Assembly (NCBI RefSeq): GCF_037094685.1
Contig: NZ_CP146614.1
Span: forward strand, 6,386,001 to 6,450,000
DNA: 64,000 bases
Direction: 5' to 3'
DNA from: Massilia sp. METH4
Lineage (GTDB): Bacteria > Pseudomonadota > Gammaproteobacteria > Burkholderiales > Burkholderiaceae_D
Positions 56,859-64,000 of this stretch are shown piece by piece (the stretch's first letter is position 1; every line of letters starts with the position of its first letter). Below the pieces are notes generated by a model that saw only the letters and a list, made by a program, of their open reading frames with translations, searched no databases and had not been told where the DNA came from. Both the position numbers and the translations under genes were made by a program.

Positions 56859-58181
56859 ATGTATCGTGCCATCGCGATCCTGATGGTGATCACCATCGGC
56901 TTGCTGGTGTGGCATCACTTCGGCATGGAGCGCGTGGTCGACCTCACCCAGCGCCGCGACGTGCGCATCGAGGCAATGGACGACCGCTGGATGGGTGGCC
57001 GCAGCAGCGTGTCGCTGGAACGCGGGAACGGTGCGCTGACGATGCGCTGCCAACTGGTTCGCAGCATCGAGTGGCCTGCCTGCAAATACCAGTTCCTCAT
57101 CTCGGAAACGGCGGCCGGCATGGACCTGTCGGAATTCGATGCCGTGACCTTCGACGTGAAGTACGAGGGGCCGGGCCGGCATGCCTTGCGGGTGATGCTG
57201 CTCAATTACGAGCCCGCGATCTCGAAACCGGGCGAAGTGATGACGCGCAAGGTCAATGAAGTGGAGTTTCCGGTCACGGGCGACGGCGAAATCCGCGTGC
57301 CGCTGAACGTGTTCCACACGGCGACGTGGTGGATTGACTACATGAAGGTGCCGCTCGACGAGACCGATATGCGCATCGACAACGTCACCAGCGTGGAAGT
57401 GCTCACCGGCGCCACCAGCGCGGCCGGGGAACATGTCGTGGAGTTGCGATCGCTGCGCCTGCACGGAAAGTGGGTCACGAGCGGCGAGCTGTACGTGGGC
57501 CTGATGGCGGCATGGATCATGTGCGCGGTGAGCTGGCCGGTGCTGACGTCGCTGCACCTGCGCCGCGAACTGGGCGAGAGCAGCCGCCGCCTCACGCTGC
57601 TCGGCGAGATCAACGCGGCGCTGCAGCTCGAAGCGCGCGAACTGGTCGAGCAGGCCAACACCGACCCGCTGACGGGCGCCCTGAACCGCCAGGGCCTGCG
57701 CGCCGCGCTGATGAGCACCTCCTCGCTGCTGGCGCCGCCGATGGCCGTGGTGTTCGCCGATATCGACCACTTCAAGCGCATCAATGACCGCCACGGCCAC
57801 GACGTGGGCGACGGCGTGCTGCGCGAATTCGCCGCCGTCATCCATGGCGAGATCCGCGCCAACGACAAGCTGGTGCGCTGGGGCGGCGAGGAGTTCCTGA
57901 TCGTGTGCCCGGCCACGGGTGCTGACCAGGCCCGGCAGCTGGCCGAGAAGCTGCGTGCCGCGTTGCGCGTGGGCGCCTGGCCGGCCGGGCTGCGCGTCAC
58001 CGCCTCGTTCGGCATCGCGGCGCGCACGCCCGACGAGGATATCGGCGCGGTGATCAAGCGTGCCGACGGCGCCCTGTACGCCGCCAAGGCGGCCGGCCGC
58101 GATTGCGTGGTGGTGGCCGAGGCCACCGCGCTGCCGGGTACGAACTGGTCAGCCGAGCCGGCAGGCGCGCACTACGATTGA
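56859..58181 (+). CDS. Membrane diguanylate cyclase with periplasmic sensor domain
   Basis: 440 residues from the ATG at 56859; an in-frame TTG at 56832 is an alternative, and neither has a clear ribosome site. Helix ~3-22, periplasmic domain ~25-215 with a beta-rich, carbohydrate-binding/CIA30-like look (MDLSEFDAVTFDVKYEGPGRHALRVMLLN...WWIDYMKVPL), helix ~222-240, a short coiled linker, then GGDEF with active site GGEEF (342-346). An RxxD inhibitory site (RAND) sits five residues ahead. It makes c-di-GMP in response to an unknown periplasmic signal. An HDOD protein gene follows 145 bp downstream. Confidence 0.9.
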   Translation: MYRAIAILMVITIGLLVWHHFGMERVVDLTQRRDVRIEAMDDRWMGGRSSVSLERGNGALTMRCQLVRSIEWPACKYQFLISETAAGMDLSEFDAVTFDVKYEGPGRHALRVMLLNYEPAISKPGEVMTRKVNEVEFPVTGDGEIRVPLNVFHTATWWIDYMKVPLDETDMRIDNVTSVEVLTGATSAAGEHVVELRSLRLHGKWVTSGELYVGLMAAWIMCAVSWPVLTSLHLRRELGESSRRLTLLGEINAALQLEARELVEQANTDPLTGALNRQGLRAALMSTSSLLAPPMAVVFADIDHFKRINDRHGHDVGDGVLREFAAVIHGEIRANDKLVRWGGEEFLIVCPATGADQARQLAEKLRAALRVGAWPAGLRVTASFGIAARTPDEDIGAVIKRADGALYAAKAAGRDCVVVAEATALPGTNWSAEPAGAHYD

Positions 58182-58326
58182 ACGCTTGCGTTTCCGCAAC
58201 ACCCCAGCCAATTTCTGCATTGATCTTATGCAATCTTTCGGCGGTTCCCCCGATTTCGCGGATTACACTGGGGCAACCAGTGCGCGCAATCGCACAGTTC
58301 ACGAAAAACCCGCACGAGAGACACCC

Positions 58327-59127
58327 ATGCCCACGCTCACCCAGTTCTTTGCCGACGTTAAACTGCCCACGATCCCCGAAGTCGCGCACGCCCTGATCGC
58401 CACCCTCGACGATGAAGACGCCTCGGCGAAAAGCATCGCCGCCATCATCGCCCGCGACCCGGCACTCACCGCCAAGCTGATGCGTCTGGCGAACAGCGCC
58501 CGCTTCGGCTTTTCGCGCGGGGTGAGCTCGCTGGACGACGCGGTGGCCCTGGCCGGCATGTCGCACATCCGCACGCTGGCGCTGGCCACCTGCTTCGCCG
58601 AATCGTTCCCGCAGTTGCCAGGCCTGGATTCCGATGAATTCTGGAAGAGCAGCATGGCGTGCGCCGGTTATGCCAAATGGCTGGCGACCGGCCTGGGTAC
58701 CGATGGCGGCGAAGCCTGGCTGGCCGGCATGATGCTGCGCCTGGGCGAACTGCTGATCTGGCAGGTAGCCCCCGCCCAGTTCGCGGAAATCGAACAGCAG
58801 CCGCACCTGCCGGGCGGCCGCTGGGAACGCGAGCAACGCCTGCTGGGCTTTTCCGAAGGCCAGATCACGGCGGAACTCGGCCGCCGCTGGAACTTCCCCG
58901 CCCGGATCGTGCGCGCCCTGGAAGGCTCGAGCGACCCGCTCGCCACGAAGCCGTTCTGCCAGCTGGCCGGCGTGATCCACCTGGCCAGCCTGCTGGCCGA
59001 CACGCCCAGCGACGACCCGGAAATCATCGGCACGCTGCCCGCCGAGGTCGTCGATACGCTGCAATTGCGCCGCGAATGGATGATGGCGAAATTCCCGTCG
59101 CACGAGTCGTTCTCGGCCGCGCATTGA
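58327..59127 (+). CDS. HDOD-domain protein
   Basis: 266 residues from the ATG at 58327 (GAGAG about 6 nt upstream; longer frames run into the preceding gene). A single HDOD domain covers nearly the whole length: LPTIPEVAHALIATLDDEDASAKSIAAIIARDPALTAKLMRLANSARFGFSRGVSSLDDAVALAGMSHIRTLALA. The HD-type metal residues are absent, as is usual. HDOD proteins are helical adaptors in signalling, often in c-di-GMP or chemotaxis networks, which fits the cyclase gene upstream. No enzymatic role is implied. Confidence 0.9.
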   Translation: MPTLTQFFADVKLPTIPEVAHALIATLDDEDASAKSIAAIIARDPALTAKLMRLANSARFGFSRGVSSLDDAVALAGMSHIRTLALATCFAESFPQLPGLDSDEFWKSSMACAGYAKWLATGLGTDGGEAWLAGMMLRLGELLIWQVAPAQFAEIEQQPHLPGGRWEREQRLLGFSEGQITAELGRRWNFPARIVRALEGSSDPLATKPFCQLAGVIHLASLLADTPSDDPEIIGTLPAEVVDTLQLRREWMMAKFPSHESFSAAH

Positions 59128-59337
59128 GCCGTCCGGCTCGAGGTTGCGCGCTGCGCCTGCATACAGGGGGCGCAGGGGGCGCAGGGGTCTGTCCCCGGTA
59201 AGTGTTGGCTGCGGCGCTTGCTGGCGGCGTTACAAGGGGACTGACCCCGGTTTTTGCCGGCCATGCCATTGGGCCAGGGCTAGCCCCGCCGGCCCCGCCG
59301 TCGCATATACTCGCGTTTTCCAAAACGCGAGTCACCC
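59128..59337. repeat. Gap with two GGGGTCTG-type cores and short tandem repeats (copy I)
   Basis: No gene. GGGGTCTGTCCCC (59184-59196) and GGGGACTGACCCC (59236-59248) are two copies of the palindromic core seen elsewhere; the first follows a tandem AGGGGGCGC pair just upstream. The right end contains the lysE operator-like palindrome. Confidence 0.6.
59309..59332. promoter_or_regulatory. Perfect 24-bp palindrome overlapping the lysE translation start region
   Basis: ACTCGCGTTTT (59309-59319) and AAAACGCGAGT (59322-59332) are perfect 11-bp arms around CC, ending 5 bp before the LysE start codon. A TATACT -10-like box (59306-59311) overlaps the left arm. The only ribosome-binding candidate (GAG) lies inside the right arm. 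This is either a repressor operator or an RNA hairpin masking the start. Confidence 0.65.
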
Positions 59338-59964
59338 ATGCTCACCCCCGACCAATTCTTCCCCTTCCTGCTGGCCGCCATCGTACTGACGGCCTCCCCC
59401 GGTCCCGACAACCTGATGGTGCTCGGCATGGGCATGTCGAAGGGAAGAAGACAGGGCATCGCCTTCGGACTGGGTTGCGCATTCGGCTGTCTCAGCCACA
59501 CGGTCCTGGCCGTGGTGGGCGTCAGCGCGCTGATCGCTGCGTCGCCGACGGCGTTCACGGTGCTGAAAGTGGCCGGCGGCCTGTACCTCATCAAACTGGG
59601 CTGGGGAGCGTGGCGCCACGCCGGCGCCGTCAACGTGGCGGCTGCCGGCATCCCTGGCGAATCGCCCGCCCGGCTGTTCTGGAAAGGCTGCCTGGCCAAC
59701 GCCATCAATCCGAAGGTGGTGCTGTTCTTCCTGTCGTTCCTGCCGCAGTTCGTGGTGGCAGCGCAGGGCGACGTGGGCTGGCAGCTGGCCGCGCTCGGTG
59801 TCACCTTCACCTTGCAGGCGGCGGTGCTGTTCGGCCTGCTCGGTTACTTCGCCGGCGCCATTGGCCAGTGGCTCGCCAACAGGCCCGGCGCCGGCAAGGT
59901 GCTCGACCGCGTGGCCGGTACCGTGTTCATCGCGCTGGGCCTGAAGCTCATCGTCTCGCGCTGA
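59338..59964 (+). CDS. LysE/RhtB-family exporter
   Basis: 208 residues with six predicted helices. The family signature is at the N-terminus (FLLAAIVLTASPGPDNLMVLGMGMSKGRRQGIAFGLG), followed by GGLYLIKLGWGAW and KGCLANAINPKVVLFFLSFLPQFV. The family exports amino acids or derivatives such as lysine, homoserine and threonine. The substrate is unknown, though the next gene encodes an amino-acid decarboxylase and a physiological link (export of an amino acid or amine) is possible. A perfect palindrome covers the region just before the start. Confidence 0.92.
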   Translation: MLTPDQFFPFLLAAIVLTASPGPDNLMVLGMGMSKGRRQGIAFGLGCAFGCLSHTVLAVVGVSALIAASPTAFTVLKVAGGLYLIKLGWGAWRHAGAVNVAAAGIPGESPARLFWKGCLANAINPKVVLFFLSFLPQFVVAAQGDVGWQLAALGVTFTLQAAVLFGLLGYFAGAIGQWLANRPGAGKVLDRVAGTVFIALGLKLIVSR

Positions 59965-60037
59965 TCCTGCGGCGCGCCTGCCGGGCACGTCGGTGCAGTA
60001 TAGTGCCGCCATTTCCCGGAAGTTCAAAGGAAGCGCC

Positions 60038-61504
60038 ATGGCCGAGCACCGCACCACCCTCGATCCCGACGACTGGGCCGCCCTGCGCGCCCAGGGCCAC
60101 CGCATGCTCGACGACATGTTCGACTACCTCGAGCACCTGCGCGAGCGCCCCGTGTGGCAGCAGGCGCCGGCCGAGGTGCGCGCGAGCTTGCGCGCGCCGC
60201 TGCCGCGCGCCGGCAGCGATATCGCCGACCTGCATCGCGCCTTCATGGAAGACATGCTGCCCTACGCGGTCGGCAACGCGCACCCATGCTTCTTCGGCTG
60301 GGTGCATGGCGGCGGCACGCCGGTCGGCATGCTGGCCGAAATGCTGGCGGCGGGCCTGAACGCCAACGTGGGCGGACGCGACCAGATTCCCGTCGAGGTG
60401 GAGCGGCAGGTGGCGCGCTGGATGGCCGAACTGTTCCGCTTCCCGGACACGGCCAGCGGCGTGTTCGTGACCGGCACCTCGATGGCCAATATGATCGCGG
60501 TGCTGGTGGCGCGCCGCCGCGCGCTCGGTGCCGAAGTGCGCGACGCCGGCCTCGCGGCCATGGGACAGGGCCTGGTTGCCTACACGTCCGCCGCGGCGCA
60601 CGACTGCATTGCGCAGGCCATGGATCTCACCGGTATCGGCCGCGCGGCGCTGCGCCTGATCCCCGTCGACGCCGACTTCCGCATGGACACGCAGGCGCTG
60701 GAACAGGCGATCGCCGCCGACGTGCAAAGCGGCCTGCGCCCCTTCTTCGTGGCCGCCACCGCCGGCACCGTCGACACGGCCGCCATCGACCCGCTGGGCC
60801 GCGTGGCCGAGATCGCGCATGCGAACGGCCTGTGGTTCCACGTGGATGGCGCGTTCGGCGCGATGGCCATGCTGTCGCCCGCGCTGGCGCCGCTGCTGGC
60901 GGGCATCGAACACGCCGATTCCATCGCCTTCGATTTCCACAAGTGGGCGCAGGTGCCGTACGACGCCGGCTTCGTGCTGGTGCGCGACGGCGAACTGCAC
61001 CGCCAAACCTTCGCCGCCACGCCGCGCTACCTGAAGCGCGAGCCGCGCGGCATGGCCGGCGGCTCGCCGTGGCCGTGCGACTTCGGCCCCGACCTGTCGC
61101 GCTCCTTCCGCGCACTGAAGGCGTGGTTCACCTTGCGGGCCTATGGCACCGACCGCATGGGCGAAGCCATCGCCGGCACGTGCGCGCTGGCGCGCTACCT
61201 GGAAGGAGAAGTGGGCAAGCGGCCCGCGTTCGAACTGCTGGCGCCCGTCTGCCTGAACATCGTGTGCTTCCGCCACCTTGCGCCCGAGGGCGATCTCGAC
61301 GATTTCAATGCGGCGCTGGTGGCCGACCTGCAGGAAGCCGGGATCGCGGCACCTTCGCTGACCACCCTGCGGGGGAAGGTGGCCATTCGCGTGGCCATCG
61401 TGAACCATCGCAGCGAGCGGAGGGATATCGATGCGATGCTGGAGGGGTTGGAACGGTTGGCGGAGCGGAGGTTGAGGAGTACTCACGAGAAAACCGGTGT
61501 CTGA
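60038..61504 (+). CDS. Group II PLP-dependent amino-acid decarboxylase
   Basis: 488 residues; the ATG follows AAGGA at 7 nt. Fold type I, group II decarboxylase family (aromatic amino acid/glutamate/DABA-like): GWVHGGGTPVGMLAEMLAAGLNANVGG, VTGTSMANMIAVLVARR, ATAGTVDTAAIDPLGRVAEIAHANGLWFHVDGAFGAMA with the PLP Asp, and SIAFDFHKWAQVPYDAGFVLV with the Schiff-base Lys. The substrate cannot be named; tyrosine/tryptophan-type is plausible. The last codons (TGV stop) lie inside a 46-bp palindrome, so the 3' end of the CDS and a terminator-like element are merged. Confidence 0.88.
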   Translation: MAEHRTTLDPDDWAALRAQGHRMLDDMFDYLEHLRERPVWQQAPAEVRASLRAPLPRAGSDIADLHRAFMEDMLPYAVGNAHPCFFGWVHGGGTPVGMLAEMLAAGLNANVGGRDQIPVEVERQVARWMAELFRFPDTASGVFVTGTSMANMIAVLVARRRALGAEVRDAGLAAMGQGLVAYTSAAAHDCIAQAMDLTGIGRAALRLIPVDADFRMDTQALEQAIAADVQSGLRPFFVAATAGTVDTAAIDPLGRVAEIAHANGLWFHVDGAFGAMAMLSPALAPLLAGIEHADSIAFDFHKWAQVPYDAGFVLVRDGELHRQTFAATPRYLKREPRGMAGGSPWPCDFGPDLSRSFRALKAWFTLRAYGTDRMGEAIAGTCALARYLEGEVGKRPAFELLAPVCLNIVCFRHLAPEGDLDDFNAALVADLQEAGIAAPSLTTLRGKVAIRVAIVNHRSERRDIDAMLEGLERLAERRLRSTHEKTGV

Positions 61505-61541
61505 CACTATTTCCCGCGCGCGGGAGATAGTGTCAGACACC
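61496..61541. terminator. 46-bp near-perfect palindrome at a convergent gene junction (copy J)
   Basis: Two 23-nt arms (61496-61518 and 61519-61541) starting GGTGTCTGACACTAT pair with a single T/C mismatch and no loop. The outer parts hold GGTGTCTGACACT and AGTGTCAGACACC, members of the recurring core family. The decarboxylase stop (61502-61504) is inside the left arm. The opposing gene ends at 61554. It could terminate both transcripts. Confidence 0.65.
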
Positions 61542-61553
61542 AGCTGCTTGCAG

Positions 61554-63656
61554 TCAACTGGCGGAGCCGCGGTGGCCGCGCGCATTCTCCAGCATCTGCC
61601 TGAACGCGGCGAAGATCTTCGCCATCGCCGGCTTCTTGTACGGGTACAGCGCCGCATCGTCCATCGCGTGCACGATCATCGCGTTATCCACCTCGAACAC
61701 GAGCAGCCGTCCGTCCGGCGTCTCGGCGCAGTCCATGCCCACGTACGGCAGGCCGATGCGGTGGTCGATCTCGGCCAGCGCGGCGCGATGGCGCGCCGCG
61801 AACGTGACGTCGAACTGCGCCATCGCCTCCGCTTCCAGCGCGCGCTTGGCTTCGCTCTCGCCCATCCCGGCATTGAGGTAGTGCACCATCCAGTGCTCGG
61901 AGCTGGCAAAGTGCGCGAGATACGGCGTGCCCTCGATCAGCACCACGCGATACTTGCCGAACAGGCCATTGGCGCCGCGGTAGTCGACGAAGCGCGACAG
62001 GTAGAAGCGCTCGGCCGGCACCCGGTCCAGGTAGGCCGCCAGGTCGGCCGGAGTGTCGATCTTGTCCAGGTCGTGGCCTGCGTGCGAACCCAGCGGGCGC
62101 ACGATCAGCGGAAATACGCCGTCCGGCAGCAGCGACGGCAGCGTCTCCGGTGCGGCAGCCAGTGCGGCGAGCTGCTCCCGTGCGAGGCGCACCGTTTGCG
62201 GCATCTCCACGCCGTCGATGGCGCCCAGCGCATTGCACACGCCGTCGCGCGACAGCACGGCGATGCGGTCCGGCCCGTTGACCACGGGGCGCGGCCAGCC
62301 TGCGATCCATTCCGACAGCCGCGCAAGCAGCGGCTGGTTGGCGTCGTTCTCGCCCATGCAGACCATCATCACGTCGTGTTCGGGCACGACTTCCGGCCAC
62401 GGCGCCTCGGCCGTCACGTACAGGATTTCCAGGGTGACGTCCGAGTCTTCCAGCAGGAACTCGACCGGCGTGTTCGCCATCAGGTCGCCCAGGCCCATGA
62501 TCACCAGCAGGCGCAGCATCTCGCCCTGCCGCGCCGGCAGCGTGTAGTGCGGGCGGATGCGCACGGCCTCGGCCTGCACGTTCATCGCCACGTCACGGTC
62601 GCCGGTCAGTTGCAGCGTGGTGGAGAAATCGAGGAAGGCGTTCGCGTCGAGCGCGTCGGCTTCCGCGCGCGCCAGCAGCGCCTGCGCGACCGGCGCCATG
62701 TCCTCCTTGTTAAAGGCGCGGCGCATCAGCGGCGCCGTGCCGATCAGCGGCGCGAACGGCAGCGCGGCCGCGGCGACCAGCGGGTCGGCCTCGTGCGACA
62801 CGTCCGGCACGAAGCGCGAGAGCAGCGCCAGCTTGCCGGCCAGGCGCGGCTCGTCCCAGCGCGGCGCGTATTCGACAGGCGTGCCGCCATCGAACACGCG
62901 CGCGGACCACGGCCGCTGCGAGAGAACGATGTGCGCATACAGCGCGAACGCCTCGGCGAAGTCGTCGACCGGGCTTTGCGCCCCGAACGGCGTCAGGAAG
63001 GCGGTGCCCGCCAGGGCCTTGAATGCCGCCGCGGCATCGGCCTCCGCATGGCGCAACGCGTCGTCCACCGGTACCACGGCGCCCTCCTCGCCCACCTGCC
63101 ACGACAGCGGCAGGAACGAGTACTCGCCCTGCGCATCGGCGCGCCACCAGTCGGGGATGAAGTTGCGGCCGGCCGCCAGCGCCTTGCCCGCCTCGTGCAG
63201 CAGCAACAGGCGCAGCGCGTTGGCGCGCGTGTCGCCGGCATCATCCTCGACGCAAACTTCTACCAGCGACGGCGAGGCGGGAAACATGGCGCTGGCCCGC
63301 GCGCTGGCCCAGCCGTTCGCGGTGGCATCGGCCAGCTCGCCGGCATCGAGCAAGGTGACGATGCCGAGGAATTCGCCTTCCGGCGAGACCACCAGGTCGG
63401 TCAGCGCTTCGCGCCCCAGGCCCTCGACGAAGTACGCTCCGAGCCAGCTCACGTGCAGCCGCGCCAGCACGGCCGGCGGCAGGTCGCGCAGCGCGGCCCC
63501 CAGGTCGGCGTCGACGCCGCCGTCGCCGGATGGGGCAGCTCCGGCGTGCTCGTGACCCAGTGCCTCCGCGAGAAAGGCGGGTGCCGCGCCGTGCCGGCGC
63601 TCGGTCGGTTGCTGGATGGCCTCGTTCCAGAAGTCGGTTTCCGTGCTGGTGATCAT
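61554..63656 (-). CDS. Degenerate zincin-like / ATP-grasp fusion protein
   Basis: 700 residues without a signal peptide or helices. Residues ~50-250 resemble a metallopeptidase domain: LLLLHEAGKALAAG at 150-163 aligns with an HExxH helix but has Lys158 where the second His should be, and DDFAEAFALYAH (231-242) looks like the downstream Glu-containing helix. A short TPR-like stretch (~325-370) follows. The C-terminal half (~400-690) is an ATP-grasp fold: VVNGPDRIAVLSRDGVCNAL, FPLIVRPLGSHAGHDLDKI, YLSRFVDYRGANGLFGKYRVVLIEG and GMDCAETPDGRLLVFEVDNAMIVH with the metal-binding Glu/Asn. It may ligate an amino acid or peptide. Substrate and partners are unknown. Confidence 0.7.
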   Translation of the reverse strand: MITSTETDFWNEAIQQPTERRHGAAPAFLAEALGHEHAGAAPSGDGGVDADLGAALRDLPPAVLARLHVSWLGAYFVEGLGREALTDLVVSPEGEFLGIVTLLDAGELADATANGWASARASAMFPASPSLVEVCVEDDAGDTRANALRLLLLHEAGKALAAGRNFIPDWWRADAQGEYSFLPLSWQVGEEGAVVPVDDALRHAEADAAAAFKALAGTAFLTPFGAQSPVDDFAEAFALYAHIVLSQRPWSARVFDGGTPVEYAPRWDEPRLAGKLALLSRFVPDVSHEADPLVAAAALPFAPLIGTAPLMRRAFNKEDMAPVAQALLARAEADALDANAFLDFSTTLQLTGDRDVAMNVQAEAVRIRPHYTLPARQGEMLRLLVIMGLGDLMANTPVEFLLEDSDVTLEILYVTAEAPWPEVVPEHDVMMVCMGENDANQPLLARLSEWIAGWPRPVVNGPDRIAVLSRDGVCNALGAIDGVEMPQTVRLAREQLAALAAAPETLPSLLPDGVFPLIVRPLGSHAGHDLDKIDTPADLAAYLDRVPAERFYLSRFVDYRGANGLFGKYRVVLIEGTPYLAHFASSEHWMVHYLNAGMGESEAKRALEAEAMAQFDVTFAARHRAALAEIDHRIGLPYVGMDCAETPDGRLLVFEVDNAMIVHAMDDAALYPYKKPAMAKIFAAFRQMLENARGHRGSAS

Positions 63657-63778
63657 GGGTTACTGGCGGAAATGGTCGGACGGCCAGTATATGACGAATG
63701 CGCGTAGGATGATCGGAAGCTTGAGCGCAATTGACCGCCCTGCCGCTCTACAATGGGGAAAACACCCAGAGGAGTCTC

Positions 63779-64000
63779 ATGAAGCGCGCCGCCCTGCCTC
63801 TTGCCATCGCCCTGTCGTTCACGGGCCATGCGAATGCCGTCGAGCTGCTGCCCAGAAGCGGCGCGGCCGGCATCAATCCGGATACGCGGCTGCGCCTCGT
63901 GTTCGACAGCGCGCCCGTGCCGGGCACGCGCGGCCAGGTGCGCATCTACGACGCGGCCGACGACCGGCTCGTCGACACGCTCGACCTGTCGATACCGCCC
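63779..64000 (+). CDS. Start of an exported protein, possibly a pectinesterase (partial)
   Basis: 74 codons before the window ends. The ATG follows AGAGGAG at 4 nt. Residues 1-20 form a signal peptide (LPLAIALSFTGHANAVE). The mature start (LLPRSGAAGINPDTRLRLVFDSAPVPGTRGQVRIYDAADDRLVDTLDLSIPP) reads as a bacterial Ig-like/SbsA-type beta domain. I recall this N-terminal module preceding CE8 pectinesterase domains in xanthomonads and Oxalobacteraceae, so pectin methylesterase is the leading guess. No catalytic residues are in the window. Confidence 0.6.
   Translation, partial: MKRAALPLAIALSFTGHANAVELLPRSGAAGINPDTRLRLVFDSAPVPGTRGQVRIYDAADDRLVDTLDLSIPP

Overview
The window reads as a high-GC betaproteobacterial chromosome. 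It most resembles Oxalobacteraceae of the Massilia/Duganella/Pseudoduganella type. That placement is an inference from protein style, the wealth of TonB receptors and hybrid kinases, and plant-polysaccharide gene content, because no rRNA or marker gene is present. I saw no tRNA, rRNA, CRISPR array, phage or insertion-sequence transposase.

Positions 1-25.7 kb form one almost uninterrupted minus-strand locus for L-arabinose-containing plant polymers. Read in the direction of transcription it holds: a winged-helix/STAND-ATPase regulator; a GPH-type sugar symporter; two cytoplasmic GH43 enzymes, one lacking its catalytic acid; an aldose epimerase; L-arabinonate dehydratase; a GguC/XylX-type 2-keto-3-deoxy-sugar-acid dehydratase; 2,5-dioxovalerate (alpha-ketoglutarate semialdehyde) dehydrogenase; and an SDR sugar 1-dehydrogenase. 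After these come exported GH97, GH51, endo-arabinanase (GH43) and GH127 enzymes, a complete YtfQRT/YjfF-type furanose ABC importer, and two exported GH43 paralogs, the last cut by the window edge. Together these genes can debranch and depolymerise arabinan or arabinoside chains, import arabinofuranose and oligosaccharides by two routes, and oxidise L-arabinose to 2-oxoglutarate. Only a sugar lactonase is missing.

Positions 25.9-35.7 kb carry a NarL-type response regulator with a CHASE/PAS hybrid kinase, a small conserved protein, and a minus-strand purine-salvage group (AMP nucleosidase, an alpha/beta hydrolase, a PRPP synthetase paralog). A cytosolic GAF/PAS kinase is divergent from the last.

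Positions 36-43.6 kb hold a CUT-type TonB receptor behind a LacI-type operator, a MATE exporter, a group III truncated haemoglobin, a tautomerase and a second TonB receptor.

Positions 43.9-55.1 kb contain the most unusual unit: six same-strand genes with at most 15 nt between neighbours. They encode a TonB receptor, a CruF-like carotenoid membrane protein, a DUF2236 (MpaB/rubber-oxygenase fold) haem oxygenase, a 7TMR-DISM hybrid kinase with HPt domain, a REC-GGDEF cyclase and DNA polymerase II. I propose this as an isoprenoid uptake, modification and signalling module.

Positions 55.2-64 kb hold an M28 peptidase, a membrane diguanylate cyclase, an HDOD protein, a LysE exporter behind a perfect palindrome, a group II PLP decarboxylase, a degenerate-zincin/ATP-grasp fusion, and the start of an exported protein that may be a pectinesterase.

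A second layer is a family of intergenic palindromes built on a 13-bp core of the form GGGGTCAGRCMCC or GGTGYCTGRCACC. At least twelve core copies occur, nearly all at gene ends.
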